A stretch of 64,000 nt of DNA from Lewinellaceae bacterium SD302 (GCA_002591745.1 PDLQ01000026.1:1-64000); one strand, 5' to 3'; counted from the stretch's first letter, positions 50,183-59,211 are shown. The notes: generated by a model from the sequence alone, not told the origin. A program made the numbers and translations.

Positions 50183-51424
50183 ATGAAGTATTACCTGTTG
50201 GCCGGGGAAGCTTCGGGCGACCTGCACGGCGCCTATCTGATGAGGGCCATTCAGCGCCAGGATACAAAAGCCGAGTTTCGTTTTTGGGGCGGAGATCAAA
50301 TGGCGGAGATCGGTGGTCAGCCAGTGGTTCACTACAAAGAGCGGGCCATGATGGGCTTCGCTCAGGTGATTGCCAAATTACCAAGTGTGCTGGGATTCAT
50401 CAAACGGGCTAAGCGAGACATCGCAGCCTGGCAGCCAGATCGATTAATTTTCATTGACAATTCCGGCTTCAATTTAAGAATTGCTAAATGGGCCAAGCCA
50501 GCGGGTTTTAATACCCACTACTACATCGGCCCACAGGTGTGGGCCTCTCGGGAAGGCAGGGTAAAAACTATAAAAGCTTGCATCGACCGAATGTACGTAG
50601 TGCTGCCATTCGTCAAGGACTTTTATGCCAAGCACGATTTTGCGGTGGAGTTTGTGGGACATCCGCTTTTGGACGTTGTGGGGGACTTTTTAGAGGAGTC
50701 TGGAGAGGGAAAATCGTTCAAAATACATGAATACATAAATACATGTATACATATAAATACAAAAAATGAAAACCCTGAAGGAGTAAACGAAAAACCAGGT
50801 AAAGATCAATCCACGGATAATTGGACATATCCGATTATCCATAAAAACTCCCCCAAACCTCCGAAGATAATCGCCCTTCTTCCCGGCTCCCGTTCCCAGG
50901 AGATCAAGGCTATGCTGCCCATCATGCTGGCCGCGGCAGCTGAGCTTCCGGATTACCTATACGTCATTGCTCAGGCTCCTGGTCAGGAACAAGAATTCTA
51001 TCAGTCTGTCATTGATAAAATGTCCATTATTCCACCGAAGCTGGGTTTTGTCGTTAATGCCACCTATCCGTTATACGCCAGCGCTCACGCAGCTTTGGTG
51101 ACCAGTGGCACGGCTACTTTGGAGGCCGGATTATTCGATCTCCCGCAAGTGGTTTGTTACAAGGGCAGTTGGTTGGAGTACCAGATCGCCAGTCGCCTGA
51201 TCAAAGTCGACTCCATTTCATTGGTCAACCTGGCACTAAATAAAAAGCTCGTTCCGGAACTGATCCAGAACGAGCTTACGGTCAAAAACCTGAGTGAGCA
51301 CCTGGCCCAGATCGTAGAAGGTCCGCAGCGAGAGCAGCAGCTTAACGGCCTTCAGGAATTAAAACAAGTATTGGGTAGCAGCGGAGCCGCCGACCGGGCC
51401 GCGAAATTCATCGCAGCCGAATAG
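50183..51424 (+). CDS. lpxB: Lipid-A-disaccharide synthase with in-frame insertion
   Basis: 413 residues. LpxB motifs are present: YYLLAGEASGDLHGAYLM at the N-terminus, FWGGDQMAEIGGQ, YIGPQVWASREGR, EFVGHPLLDVV, LLPGSRSQEIKAML and TSGTATLEAGLFDLPQVVCY. It joins UDP-diacylglucosamine and lipid X in lipid A synthesis at the inner membrane. Between GHPLL (about 157) and LLPGSR (about 234), roughly 55 residues (about 173-229) are not typical of LpxB. They are AT-rich, Asn/Lys/Ile-rich, and contain a copy of a 26-bp palindromic repeat. The frame stays open, so the enzyme is probably functional with a linker insertion. Confidence 0.92.
   Translation: MKYYLLAGEASGDLHGAYLMRAIQRQDTKAEFRFWGGDQMAEIGGQPVVHYKERAMMGFAQVIAKLPSVLGFIKRAKRDIAAWQPDRLIFIDNSGFNLRIAKWAKPAGFNTHYYIGPQVWASREGRVKTIKACIDRMYVVLPFVKDFYAKHDFAVEFVGHPLLDVVGDFLEESGEGKSFKIHEYINTCIHINTKNENPEGVNEKPGKDQSTDNWTYPIIHKNSPKPPKIIALLPGSRSQEIKAMLPIMLAAAAELPDYLYVIAQAPGQEQEFYQSVIDKMSIIPPKLGFVVNATYPLYASAHAALVTSGTATLEAGLFDLPQVVCYKGSWLEYQIASRLIKVDSISLVNLALNKKLVPELIQNELTVKNLSEHLAQIVEGPQREQQLNGLQELKQVLGSSGAADRAAKFIAAE
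50700..50868 (+). repeat. AT-rich inserted tract in lpxB, including 26-bp palindrome
   Basis: The tract begins with ATACAT-type short repeats (ACATGAATACATAAATACAT region) and ends with the palindrome GGATAATTGGACATATCC+GATTATCC at 50815-50840, which has a relative at 32813-32838. Base composition and codon use differ sharply from the flanking lpxB sequence. Exact ends are approximate. Confidence 0.7.
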
Positions 51425-51427
51425 TTG

Positions 51428-51829
51428 TTATTCCAATACGATGATCAAGGCATAGATAATACCAGGCAGGAAAAAAAGGAGCGTCAGCAAAAGACTGATC
51501 CAAAAGCGGGTGTTGATGGCACCTTCGTGCAGATATACCGCCAGCGGTGGCAACAAAATCGCCAGCACTACCAACAACGCCAGATCGACATCACCGTGCG
51601 CTTTAGCGTCTTTTATCGCTGCTTTGGCCGCTTTGCGCTGTTCACGTTTCAGTGCCCGGCGCTCCTTACGGCTCATGTCTTTAAGGCCGGCCTTGTACTC
51701 CTTGACCTGGTTCAGAATTTCTTCCTGGCTAACTTCTTCGGCCGGTGCCACGGCAACCGGATTAACCACGGCGCCCAGGGGCGCAAAAAGGCCCACAAAT
51801 AGGGCAAAAAACAGTATACGTACTCGCAT
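51428..51829 (-). CDS. YqaE/Pmp3-domain membrane protein with basic linker
   Basis: 133 residues. An N-terminal hydrophobic signal (MRVRILFFALFVGLFAPLGA) is followed by a charged, mostly basic linker (about 35-80; SRKERRALKREQRKAAKAA). The C-terminal YqaE/Pmp3 domain has two helices (LALLVVLAILLPPLAVYLHE; FWISLLLTLLFFLPGIIYAL). Ordinary YqaE proteins are about 50 residues; the extended form is common in Bacteroidota. The function is unclear; small relatives affect membrane potential. It converges on lpxB with a 3-bp gap. Confidence 0.85.
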   Translation of the reverse strand: MRVRILFFALFVGLFAPLGAVVNPVAVAPAEEVSQEEILNQVKEYKAGLKDMSRKERRALKREQRKAAKAAIKDAKAHGDVDLALLVVLAILLPPLAVYLHEGAINTRFWISLLLTLLFFLPGIIYALIIVLE

Positions 51830-51941
51830 GCTAAGGGGGATTGAGTTGGTTTGTAATTCCGCCTTAACGGTTGGGGGTTACGGAAGTTCGAGAAAAGAGA
51901 AAAATTGCAATCCCTGAAATATCTTCTCACCTTCCGGCGTA

Positions 51942-53282
51942 CTACCCCCTGCCTACGTAAGTTTCAGGTCGCACCGCCGCCAGTTCCATTTTCACTTCGT
52001 CACTTACCTTCAGTTCGGCAATGAAATCACGGAAGGTCTGCTCATTGATTTGGCCTTGTCCGCGGGTCAGTGCCTTGAGGGCCTCGTATGGTTCCGGATA
52101 ACCTTCGCGGCGCAGGATATTCTGAATTCCCTCGGCTACCACCATCCAGTTGGCTTCCAGGTCTGCAGCCAGTTTGTCCTCGCGCAACAGCAGTTTACTC
52201 AACCCTTTCTTAATCGCCTTGAGAGCAATCAACGTATGGGCGACCGGACTGCCAATGTTACGCAGGACGGTACTGTCGGTCAAATCGCGTTGCAGCCGAC
52301 TAACGGGGAGCTTAGCCGCCAAGTGTGCGTACAGTGCATTGGCAAGGCCTAAGTTACCCTCGGCATTTTCAAAATCAATCGGATTGACCTTGTGGGGCAT
52401 GGCACTGCTGCCTACTTCCCCGGCAATGGTACGCTGACCGAAATATTCCATGCTGATGTAGGTCCACACGTCGCGACACAGGTCGATCAGAATGGTATTC
52501 ACCCGCTCCAGCCCGTGAAAAATTGCGGCCAGGTTATCGTAGTGCTCGATCTGGGTAGTCGGATAAGAACGGCTCAGCCCCAAATCCTCGTTTACGAACT
52601 GGTTGGCAAAAGCGTGCCAGTCGTAATCGGGGAAGGTAACGTAGTGAGCATTCATATTACCAGTTGCTCCACCGAATTTGGCCGGCACTGGCGTCTGATC
52701 GATTTGGCGAATCTGTTCCCGCAAGCGGGCGGTCCAGACCCTGAACTCCTTACCCAGCAAAGTCGGGGAAGCCGGCTGACCATGCGTTTTTGCCAGCATC
52801 GGGATGGCGGCCCATTCCTCGGCCAATTGCTCCAGTTCTTTTAGCAGACTTTGTAGTTCCGGATAGAGCACGCTCGATAGACCGTCGCGCAGACTCAAAG
52901 GAATCGCTGTGTTATTGATGTCCTGGCTGGTGAGTCCAAAATGCACGAATTCAAGAATATCTTCCAGCCCACGTGCCTTCATTTCGTCCTTCAGGAAGTA
53001 CTCTACGGCTTTTACGTCGTGGTTGGTCGTCCGCTCGATCTCTTTGATCCTGGCCGCATCAGCTTCCGAGAAATTCTCGTGAATCTCATCCAGTGATCGT
53101 AGTTGGGAGGCGTTGGTTCCGGTCAGTTGTGGCAGCCCCAGTTCGTGCAGCGCCTGCAGGTACTTGATCTCCACCAGAACCCGGTAACGGATCAGGGCAT
53201 ATTCGGAGAAATAAGGTTGTAAATCACTGGTTTTACCGGCGTAACGGCCGTCGATCGGGCTGATGGCGAGTAGGCTACTCAA
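51942..53282 (-). CDS. purB: Adenylosuccinate lyase
   Basis: 446 residues from TTG 53282; an upstream stop at 53301-53303 excludes longer forms. It belongs to the fumarase/aspartase superfamily: AISPIDGRYAGKTSDLQPYF at the N-terminus, FVHFGLTSQDINNTA, KTHGQPASPTLLGKE and the signature loop GSSAMPHKVNPIDFENAEGN with its catalytic Ser. It cleaves SAICAR and adenylosuccinate in purine synthesis. A TGCTACTTTG repeat pointing at the gene ends 19 nt upstream of the start. Confidence 0.95.
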   Translation of the reverse strand: MSSLLAISPIDGRYAGKTSDLQPYFSEYALIRYRVLVEIKYLQALHELGLPQLTGTNASQLRSLDEIHENFSEADAARIKEIERTTNHDVKAVEYFLKDEMKARGLEDILEFVHFGLTSQDINNTAIPLSLRDGLSSVLYPELQSLLKELEQLAEEWAAIPMLAKTHGQPASPTLLGKEFRVWTARLREQIRQIDQTPVPAKFGGATGNMNAHYVTFPDYDWHAFANQFVNEDLGLSRSYPTTQIEHYDNLAAIFHGLERVNTILIDLCRDVWTYISMEYFGQRTIAGEVGSSAMPHKVNPIDFENAEGNLGLANALYAHLAAKLPVSRLQRDLTDSTVLRNIGSPVAHTLIALKAIKKGLSKLLLREDKLAADLEANWMVVAEGIQNILRREGYPEPYEALKALTRGQGQINEQTFRDFIAELKVSDEVKMELAAVRPETYVGRG

Positions 53283-53301
53283 GGGTGGGGTATTTTGACT
53301 T

Positions 53302-53311
53302 CAAAGTAGCA
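53302..53311 (-). repeat. TGCTACTTTG dispersed repeat, before purB
   Basis: Complement reads gcttt-core-aagtcaaaata. It ends 19 nt before the TTG start of purB. Confidence 0.85.
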
Positions 53312-53364
53312 AAGCTAATGAAAGTTGACCGTTAGCCCGTTAGCCGAAGCGGACAAGTCTACCC

Positions 53365-53374
53365 TGCTACTTTG
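53365..53374 (+). repeat. TGCTACTTTG dispersed repeat, intergenic
   Basis: Context taccc-core-ctagccacaata. Inverted partner of 53302, pointing at the TonB receptor 270 bp away. Confidence 0.85.
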
Positions 53375-53643
53375 CTAGCCACAATATTCAACAATTACCC
53401 GTCATTTTTTTTGCATTTGCAGGAAGAACGACCGAGATAAAACGACACCTTGACCATGTTTCAGCCAGCCCCGGTTACCCGAACTTCCACTTTGGCGATT
53501 TTAGCTGGACCCAGATTTCCGGGAAATCGTTTATCTTCGCCCCGCAACCAGCCGTTTTACGGCATCTACTTTTCTACAGCCTCCCTACGGTTTCTAACCG
53601 GATTTCGAGAAGACGGCACCCACCAAACAGATAACTACGAACT

Positions 53644-55956
53644 ATGCGCAAGCCACTATTAGGCCTGGTGGGCCTCCTGTTTTCCACGCTCTGTTTCGCC
53701 CAGGACGCTACCCTATTCGGTACGGTTATGGATGGGGAAACGGGAGAGTTACTCATTGGCGCAACCATATTCGAGGCAACCACCCAGCGTGGTACCACCA
53801 CCGATCTTGACGGACGCTATGAACTGTCGCTGCCCGCCGGAAAGTACAACGTTACGCTTTCTTACCTGGGCTATGAATCCATTAATCAGCAGCTAACGCT
53901 TACCGCCGGTCAGCGCAGGGAACTGGATTGGACCATCGGCAGCGCCGCCACCATCCTGGAAGTGACCACCGTCACCAGCGGCCGCTACGAAAAGCCCCTG
54001 GGTGAGGTTACGGTCTCGCTGGAAGTCCTTAAACCGGCCTTGCTGGAAAACTCCAACCAGGCCAGTCTGGACGGTGTCCTGGAAAAAGTGCCCGGCGTTA
54101 ACATTACCGACGGCCAGCCCAGCATCCGCGGCGGAGCGGGTTACAGCTACGGAGCCGGCAGCCGGGTGCTGCTGTTGATCGACGACATTCCCATTCTGCA
54201 GTCCGACGCCGGTTTTCCCAACTGGGATGATGTGCCGATCGAGAATATCGAACAGATCGAAGTGGTAAAGGGTGCCGCTTCGGCCCTCTACGGTTCTTCG
54301 GCCATGAACGGTATTGTGAATGTACGAACCGGTTTCGCCCGCGCTGAACCGGAAACTTCTTTTTCCACCTTTGGTAAACTTTACCTGACACCGGGCAACG
54401 AAAAATCCGCTTGGTGGCAGGTGGACAGCACCAGCGCCACACCCTACGAGACGGGTACCTCCATCCGTCACGCCCGCAAGATGGGCAAGCTGGATATGGT
54501 CCTGAGCGGCTATTACTATAACCAGGGCAGTTACGAGCGCAAGAATTTCGATAAATACGGCCGTTTCACCACCAGTTTCCGTTACCGTTTCAGCGACCGA
54601 CTGAGCGTGCAACTCAATAGCAACTACAATAAAGGCAGTAACCGTGGCTATTTCTTTTGGGGCGGGTTGGACAGTCTGCTCTACGTTGGCGCCCCGAATA
54701 CCGAAAGCATCGGCCGACCGATTCGTTACAACCTGGACCCTTCCGTAACCTACTTCGCGGAGAATGGTGACCGCCATCGATTGCTCGGCCGCTATTACAG
54801 TGTCAACAACCGCAATAATGCCAACCGCAGCAATTCCTCCGATCTCTTCTACGGAGAATACCAATACCAGAAGCGCCTGGAAGATAGCGGATTGGTCCTC
54901 ACCGGCGGCCTGGTTACCCAGGGCACCTCGGTACAAGCGGAGCTTTACGGCGACACTACCTACACCAGTCGCAATTACGCCGGCTATCTTCAGGTGGAGA
55001 AAAAATTCTGGGATAAACTCAACGTCTCCTTCGGGGCCCGCTACGAATACAATCAACTGAACAGCCCGGAGATCGTTAGTGGAGACACCATTCCCGACGG
55101 CATTACCCGGGAGAGCAAACCGGTATTCCGGGTGGGCATGAATTATCGGTTGGCCCCCTATACCTTCCTGCGCGCCAGTTGGGGACAGGGTTATCGTTAC
55201 CCGACCATCGCCGAGAAATTCATCCGTACCGATTTCGGCGGCGTGCTGGTTTCCCCGAACCCTCAACTGGAGAGTGAAACTGGTTGGACGGCAGAGTTGG
55301 GAATAAAGCAGGGCTTCAAAGTAGCAGGGCTTTCCGGATTCGCCGACTTCAGTATTTTCCAAAGTCGTTACCAGGATATGCTGGAGTTCAGTTTCCTCAA
55401 TCTTTTCGTTGATGGATTCCAAAGTCTCAACGTCGGCGACACCGAGATCAACGGTCTGGAGATAAGCATTGGCGGCCAGGGTGAGTTATTCGGCGGCAAA
55501 ACCTCGCTGATCGGTGGCTACACCTACATCCTGCCACGCTTCGCTCAGTGGGACACGACGGCAATTGAGAGCGGGGAACTCGGTACCCAGGCTCAGCGGA
55601 ATTACGCACTTGGCACCAGTGAGGAAAATATTCTGAAGTACCGCAACCAGCACAGCACCAAACTGGATATCGAGACCCAATGGGGCCGCTTCAGCCTCGG
55701 TCTGGCCGGAGTGTATAACAGTCGTATCGATAACATCGATCTGGTCTTCCAGACTTTCGTGGTTCCGGGCCTGGCGGATTTCCGGGAAACCGAGACGGGT
55801 AACCTGGTTACTAATCTACGGATGGCTTATCGATTTAGCGATGTCTTCAAACTTTCCTTCTTGGTGGATAATGCCCTGAATGAGGTGTATGCGCCACGGC
55901 CGGGCATTTTAGGAGCACCGCGGAGTGTGGCGTTGCGGTTGGATGCAAAGTGGTAG
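53644..55956 (+). CDS. TonB-dependent outer-membrane receptor
   Basis: 770 residues. The signal peptide is MRKPLLGLVGLLFSTLCFAQ. A carboxypeptidase-regulatory-like domain follows (TLFGTVMDGETGELLIGATI; YNVTLSYLGYESI), then a plug with VLEKVPGVNITDGQPSIRGG, LLIDDIPILQSDAG and EVVKGAASALYGSSAMNGIV, and a barrel ending LRLDAKW. The plug resembles the BtuB/vitamin-siderophore class more than SusC. The substrate is unknown. A TGCTACTTTG repeat in frame (55317) encodes FKVAG in a barrel strand or loop. Confidence 0.93.
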   Translation: MRKPLLGLVGLLFSTLCFAQDATLFGTVMDGETGELLIGATIFEATTQRGTTTDLDGRYELSLPAGKYNVTLSYLGYESINQQLTLTAGQRRELDWTIGSAATILEVTTVTSGRYEKPLGEVTVSLEVLKPALLENSNQASLDGVLEKVPGVNITDGQPSIRGGAGYSYGAGSRVLLLIDDIPILQSDAGFPNWDDVPIENIEQIEVVKGAASALYGSSAMNGIVNVRTGFARAEPETSFSTFGKLYLTPGNEKSAWWQVDSTSATPYETGTSIRHARKMGKLDMVLSGYYYNQGSYERKNFDKYGRFTTSFRYRFSDRLSVQLNSNYNKGSNRGYFFWGGLDSLLYVGAPNTESIGRPIRYNLDPSVTYFAENGDRHRLLGRYYSVNNRNNANRSNSSDLFYGEYQYQKRLEDSGLVLTGGLVTQGTSVQAELYGDTTYTSRNYAGYLQVEKKFWDKLNVSFGARYEYNQLNSPEIVSGDTIPDGITRESKPVFRVGMNYRLAPYTFLRASWGQGYRYPTIAEKFIRTDFGGVLVSPNPQLESETGWTAELGIKQGFKVAGLSGFADFSIFQSRYQDMLEFSFLNLFVDGFQSLNVGDTEINGLEISIGGQGELFGGKTSLIGGYTYILPRFAQWDTTAIESGELGTQAQRNYALGTSEENILKYRNQHSTKLDIETQWGRFSLGLAGVYNSRIDNIDLVFQTFVVPGLADFRETETGNLVTNLRMAYRFSDVFKLSFLVDNALNEVYAPRPGILGAPRSVALRLDAKW
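55317..55326 (-). repeat. TGCTACTTTG dispersed repeat, inside TonB receptor gene
   Basis: Plus strand reads gggcttcaaagtagcagggc and encodes GFKVAGL. Confidence 0.85.
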
Positions 55957-55967
55957 CTGAATGATTA

Positions 55968-56013
55968 CACAGTAAAAATTACCGGCGCTTACCGCTTGGT
56001 GATTTTTACTGTG
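55968..56013. terminator. Terminator after TonB receptor
   Basis: CACAGTAAAAATTACC (55968-55983) pairs with GGTGATTTTTACTGTG (55998-56013), 16 bp with one G-T wobble and a 14-nt loop. The T-rich arm itself supplies the U-run. Confidence 0.75.
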
Positions 56014-56158
56014 CAATTTCGGATTCGGTCGTTACAGTCGCATTATCTCTTAGAGACTATCAAGAATGCTTCAACAAATGAATTCAGAGGTTGAATACCT
56101 CAGTTAGTGGGGGTTGAACTGTCAAGCTAGCATCCTGACTACAAACGATCCCGCTGGT

Positions 56159-57697
56159 ATGAAACTACAGTTTATCATCCTCTTAATGGTATTGGCGCTT
56201 CCTACTCAAGCACAACACCTATTCTCCGATCTAGATTACGGCGTCTACCCCGTCGGTTTCACCCACTACGTAGCCATTGACAGCACCCGTCAATACCAAC
56301 GCATCCATGATTTCACCGACAGCAAGATCTACCGCCCCATCCCCATCAGCGTATGGTACCCGGCCAAAGAGCAGACAGCTGATCAGCGATTAACGGTCGA
56401 TGATTACCTGCGCATCGTCGCCGAAGAAGCAGAGTGGGAAAATTTACCCGATGATCTCATGCTAGGCTGGTTCGGCTACGGGACGGATTCAGTTTACCAG
56501 ACCCGGCGAAAGCTAAAAACAAAAGCGGTCCGCAGTCTACCTTACATCGACGACAGTCACCCGCTGATCGTTTACTCCCCCGGCTACGAGCGCTCTTCGG
56601 TGGAAAACTTTGCGCTTAGTGAGTACCTGGCGAGCCATGGCTACGTCGTCATCTCTAGCCCCAGCAGGGGAACCGGCCAGCAATTTCTGGACGCTGGTAC
56701 ATTCCGCGATATTGAAACCCAAACCCGTGACTTTGAATTTCTGGCCAAAGAAGTTCGTAGCCGTTACGCGGCGGGACAACTGCGTAGCGTTACGGCGCTG
56801 GGCTACAGTTTCGGTGGCCTGGCCGGAGTTTACGCTGCTACCAGAAATGATTACGTCAACGCCGTCATTAGTCTGGACGGAGCAATCAAGTACCAATACG
56901 AAAAATTGAAGCAATCCCCTTATTTCGATGCGGTTGACTTCAAAGTAGCAATGGTCCATATTTCTCAGAAAGACATCCCGACGGAGTTACTGGACGCGGA
57001 GGATCTTCCGCCAAGCATCAATACCGAGTTCGAATTCTTTGATGAGATCGGCAAAGTACACGCTTACAAAATACGAATGGACAGCCTCAGCCACAGCTAT
57101 TTTACCAGCTTGGGCGTACTGTTTCAGCCACGTGATCCCCGGCAAGACCCGGCGTGGCGGACGATCAGGACCGGTTACCAAACACTTTGCCGATTGTCCC
57201 TAAAATCTCTAAACGCCGTACTCACTCAGCCTTCGGCTCTTTATGAGCAAATCGAGTCTGGCCATTTGGCCAATCCGGAAGACTTTACTTTGCTGGAGTA
57301 TAAACAGGCCGCTATTGACAATACACCGACTATGAATTTTCGCGAATGGGTGGAACTCATGCGAGCTTACAATTACCAGGACCTTGCCGGTTTGAACTCG
57401 GAGTACAGTCATTTCAGGGATATGCCAACCTCTTTGTATTCACCCAAAGAGTGGGAACTCAACACATTGGCCCTTAAACTTGCCTTTGATCCGGAAACCT
57501 ACGAGGCGGGTATCCGGGTAGCGGAGTTTGCCACGCTGGCCTACCCCGAATCGGCGAATCTTTACGACACTTTGGGCGAAATTTATTTATTAGATAATCG
57601 AAAAGAGAAGGCTATTCTAAATTTCAAAAAATCGTTAGATATCTATCCCGAAAATGGCAATGCCATCAAGCGGCTAAAAGAACTAAAGGTTGACTGA
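56159..57697 (+). CDS. Secreted alpha/beta hydrolase with C-terminal TPR
   Basis: 512 residues from ATG 56159, giving signal peptide MKLQFIILLMVLALPTQAQ; the frame extends 15 codons further but without a signal. The hydrolase core has LIVYSPGYERSSVENF, nucleophile elbow ALGYSFGGLAGVYA and AVISLDGAIKYQYE. It resembles the dienelactone-hydrolase/PAF-acetylhydrolase-like group. The C-terminus carries one or two TPR units (LYDTLGEIYLLDNRKEKAIL). One TGCTACTTTG repeat is in frame (56941, DFKVAMVH). Substrate unknown. Confidence 0.8.
   Translation: MKLQFIILLMVLALPTQAQHLFSDLDYGVYPVGFTHYVAIDSTRQYQRIHDFTDSKIYRPIPISVWYPAKEQTADQRLTVDDYLRIVAEEAEWENLPDDLMLGWFGYGTDSVYQTRRKLKTKAVRSLPYIDDSHPLIVYSPGYERSSVENFALSEYLASHGYVVISSPSRGTGQQFLDAGTFRDIETQTRDFEFLAKEVRSRYAAGQLRSVTALGYSFGGLAGVYAATRNDYVNAVISLDGAIKYQYEKLKQSPYFDAVDFKVAMVHISQKDIPTELLDAEDLPPSINTEFEFFDEIGKVHAYKIRMDSLSHSYFTSLGVLFQPRDPRQDPAWRTIRTGYQTLCRLSLKSLNAVLTQPSALYEQIESGHLANPEDFTLLEYKQAAIDNTPTMNFREWVELMRAYNYQDLAGLNSEYSHFRDMPTSLYSPKEWELNTLALKLAFDPETYEAGIRVAEFATLAYPESANLYDTLGEIYLLDNRKEKAILNFKKSLDIYPENGNAIKRLKELKVD
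56941..56950 (-). repeat. TGCTACTTTG dispersed repeat, inside hydrolase gene
   Basis: Plus strand reads gttgacttcaaagtagcaat and encodes VDFKVAM. Confidence 0.85.
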
Positions 57698-57698
57698 T

Positions 57699-58553
57699 TC
57701 AGGGCTGTTGCACTAAGGGTGAGAACTCCCCCCATACTGGCAGGTGATCGCTCAGATGCCTCAACAGTGGCAAATTCTCACAATCTCCGTTGACAAAATC
57801 CGTGAAGCCACTGCCGGTCATTTCCAATTTGTTTGCCGGATAGTATAGGTTATCAATAGAGTGATTGCGGTAGTCACCATCCTTGCATTTTCTTTTCAGC
57901 GTAGTGGGCGTATTGCGTACGGCGGGCGCGTAGCCCAGGACATAAAAAGGCTGCCAGACGGCGTGATCTTCGTCCAGATTCCAGTCGCCCAATAAAATGA
58001 GTGGCTGATCACCGGCCCGGGAGGGGTAACTGACGAGCTGAGCAATCTCCAGTTCCGGCTCCTGATCGTGGGGGCGGGAGTGAAAATTGGTCAGCCAGAT
58101 CGGCCGGTCGAAGCCTTTGACCCGTATTTCCAGCCAGAATGGTTCGCGGTTGACCGTAGCGGCCAGCTTCCCATCCAGCCCACTGCGTAAATGAGTTACC
58201 TTACTTTTTCGCCAGATATAGGCGTAGCGTTCACTGATGTGACCGGAGGTGCTGCGGGTAGGATCACTGACTCGGTAATCCCAACTGGACCCCATTCGAT
58301 TGAGTTGGTCTACGATCCGGGCGACCGCTTTGGCACCGGCCGGGTCTTTCCCCACCACTTCCTGAATGCCCACAATATCGTATAAACTGATAATGGTAGC
58401 CATGGCCCAAATCTCTTGGCCTGTTTTGGTCTTGCCCAGATTAGATATATTCCAGGAGGCTAGGGTAAACGATTGCCCTACCAGACTCAGCGCCCCGGAG
58501 AACAAAAGAATTACCAAAGAAATGTATTGGCGCACGAAAATTAACTTGGGCAT
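57699..58553 (-). CDS. Endonuclease/exonuclease/phosphatase-family protein (DNase I-like fold)
   Basis: 284 residues. A hydrophobic N-terminus (QYISLVILLFSGALSLVGQ) suggests export. Fold motifs run in order: ASWNISNLG, IVGIQEVVG (metal-binding Glu), LTNFHSRPHD, LLGDWNLDEDH (Asp/Asn pair), HSIDNLYY and LSDHLPVWGEF (catalytic Asp-His). Members cleave DNA, RNA or phosphoesters. An exported nuclease for nutrient scavenging is plausible but unproven. It converges on the hydrolase gene with a 1-bp gap. Confidence 0.85.
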   Translation of the reverse strand: MPKLIFVRQYISLVILLFSGALSLVGQSFTLASWNISNLGKTKTGQEIWAMATIISLYDIVGIQEVVGKDPAGAKAVARIVDQLNRMGSSWDYRVSDPTRSTSGHISERYAYIWRKSKVTHLRSGLDGKLAATVNREPFWLEIRVKGFDRPIWLTNFHSRPHDQEPELEIAQLVSYPSRAGDQPLILLGDWNLDEDHAVWQPFYVLGYAPAVRNTPTTLKRKCKDGDYRNHSIDNLYYPANKLEMTGSGFTDFVNGDCENLPLLRHLSDHLPVWGEFSPLVQQP

Positions 58554-58590
58554 TCAGATATTGATTCAGATTGAATTACTCCCCTACTTT

Positions 58591-59187
58591 TTAATCGTCT
58601 ACTTTGACCTTTGGGTCGTATAAAATAATGGCTTGCACCGCCAAGGCCATAATGATCAGGGCAACAATTTCAATTTGAGTAAAGAGGTGAGCTGAGCCAA
58701 TCGCTTTTCTCCCGCGCTGAAGTTCCCTACGGCCCTGTGATAGTTGTATTTCCGACAGTTCAGAGATAAAGACTTGAATATCGTTGATCGATTCTTTAAT
58801 GTGGGCAAGATTTTCACTGGACATTGCCGACTTTTCCAACTTATTCAACCGACTCAACTCTTCTTTCAAGTGACCAAAAACTCGTTCTTCAGACTGCGTC
58901 AGTTTTGTTTCTGCGAAGCGATTCTCCCACTCCTGAACGTTAAAGTTGGGAGTGTCTTTCGTCAGATCGGTATTGCCCGTTCCGTGAGTGTATAAAAATT
59001 CTTTCCACTGAATACTAGTAGAAAGGTCATGGATAATATCCTGGGCCACCAGACGATCCGCATAGATCGTTTCAATTGCATCTCCCACGATGAAGAAGTT
59101 TTGCCGATCCACCAAGTTGGTTCCGAGTACGATCAGAAAAACCATTGACACCCCAAGGGCCCACTTTATTTTATTAAATATAGACAT
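58591..59187 (-). CDS. Four-helix-bundle sensor-like membrane protein without output domain
   Basis: 198 residues from ATG 59187 (another ATG eight codons upstream is possible). Two membrane helices (IKWALGVSMVFLIVLGTNLV; IEIVALIIMALAVQAIILYD) enclose a periplasmic helical region with LSTSIQWKEFLYTHG, like the 4HB_MCP ligand-binding domain of chemoreceptors. The protein stops right after the second helix, with no HAMP, MCP-signalling or kinase domain. It may be a truncated receptor or a small partner protein. Confidence 0.65.
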   Translation of the reverse strand: MSIFNKIKWALGVSMVFLIVLGTNLVDRQNFFIVGDAIETIYADRLVAQDIIHDLSTSIQWKEFLYTHGTGNTDLTKDTPNFNVQEWENRFAETKLTQSEERVFGHLKEELSRLNKLEKSAMSSENLAHIKESINDIQVFISELSEIQLSQGRRELQRGRKAIGSAHLFTQIEIVALIIMALAVQAIILYDPKVKVDD

Positions 59188-59211
59188 GCCGCAAAATTTT
59201 AAATTAAACAA

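Larger units (their letters stand above)
53283..53643. other. Divergent spacer purB / TonB receptor with inverted repeat pair
   Basis: 361 bp. Two TGCTACTTTG copies (53302 minus, 53365 plus) each point towards one of the divergent genes. A TATCTTCG -7-like box lies at about 53530. A 70-codon plus-strand frame at 53450 overlaps the receptor start out of frame and is not supported. I looked for a cobalamin-type riboswitch and saw none. Confidence 0.65.

Noticed and set aside
51112-51121. GGCTACTTTG in lpxB as a further repeat copy
   Set aside because: One mismatch, and it encodes the conserved LpxB motif SGTATLEAG found across the family, so it is ordinary coding sequence.
53400-53640. Cobalamin-type riboswitch before the TonB receptor
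   Set aside because: The B12-box and other conserved elements are not seen.
53450-53662. 70-codon plus-strand frame before the TonB receptor
   Set aside because: Overlaps the receptor start out of frame, with no recognisable features or ribosome-binding context.
53893-55422. 509-codon minus-strand open frame opposite the TonB receptor
   Set aside because: It is a shadow of a high-GC, codon-biased receptor gene. It has no domain, signal or start context, and the plus-strand gene has clear homology.
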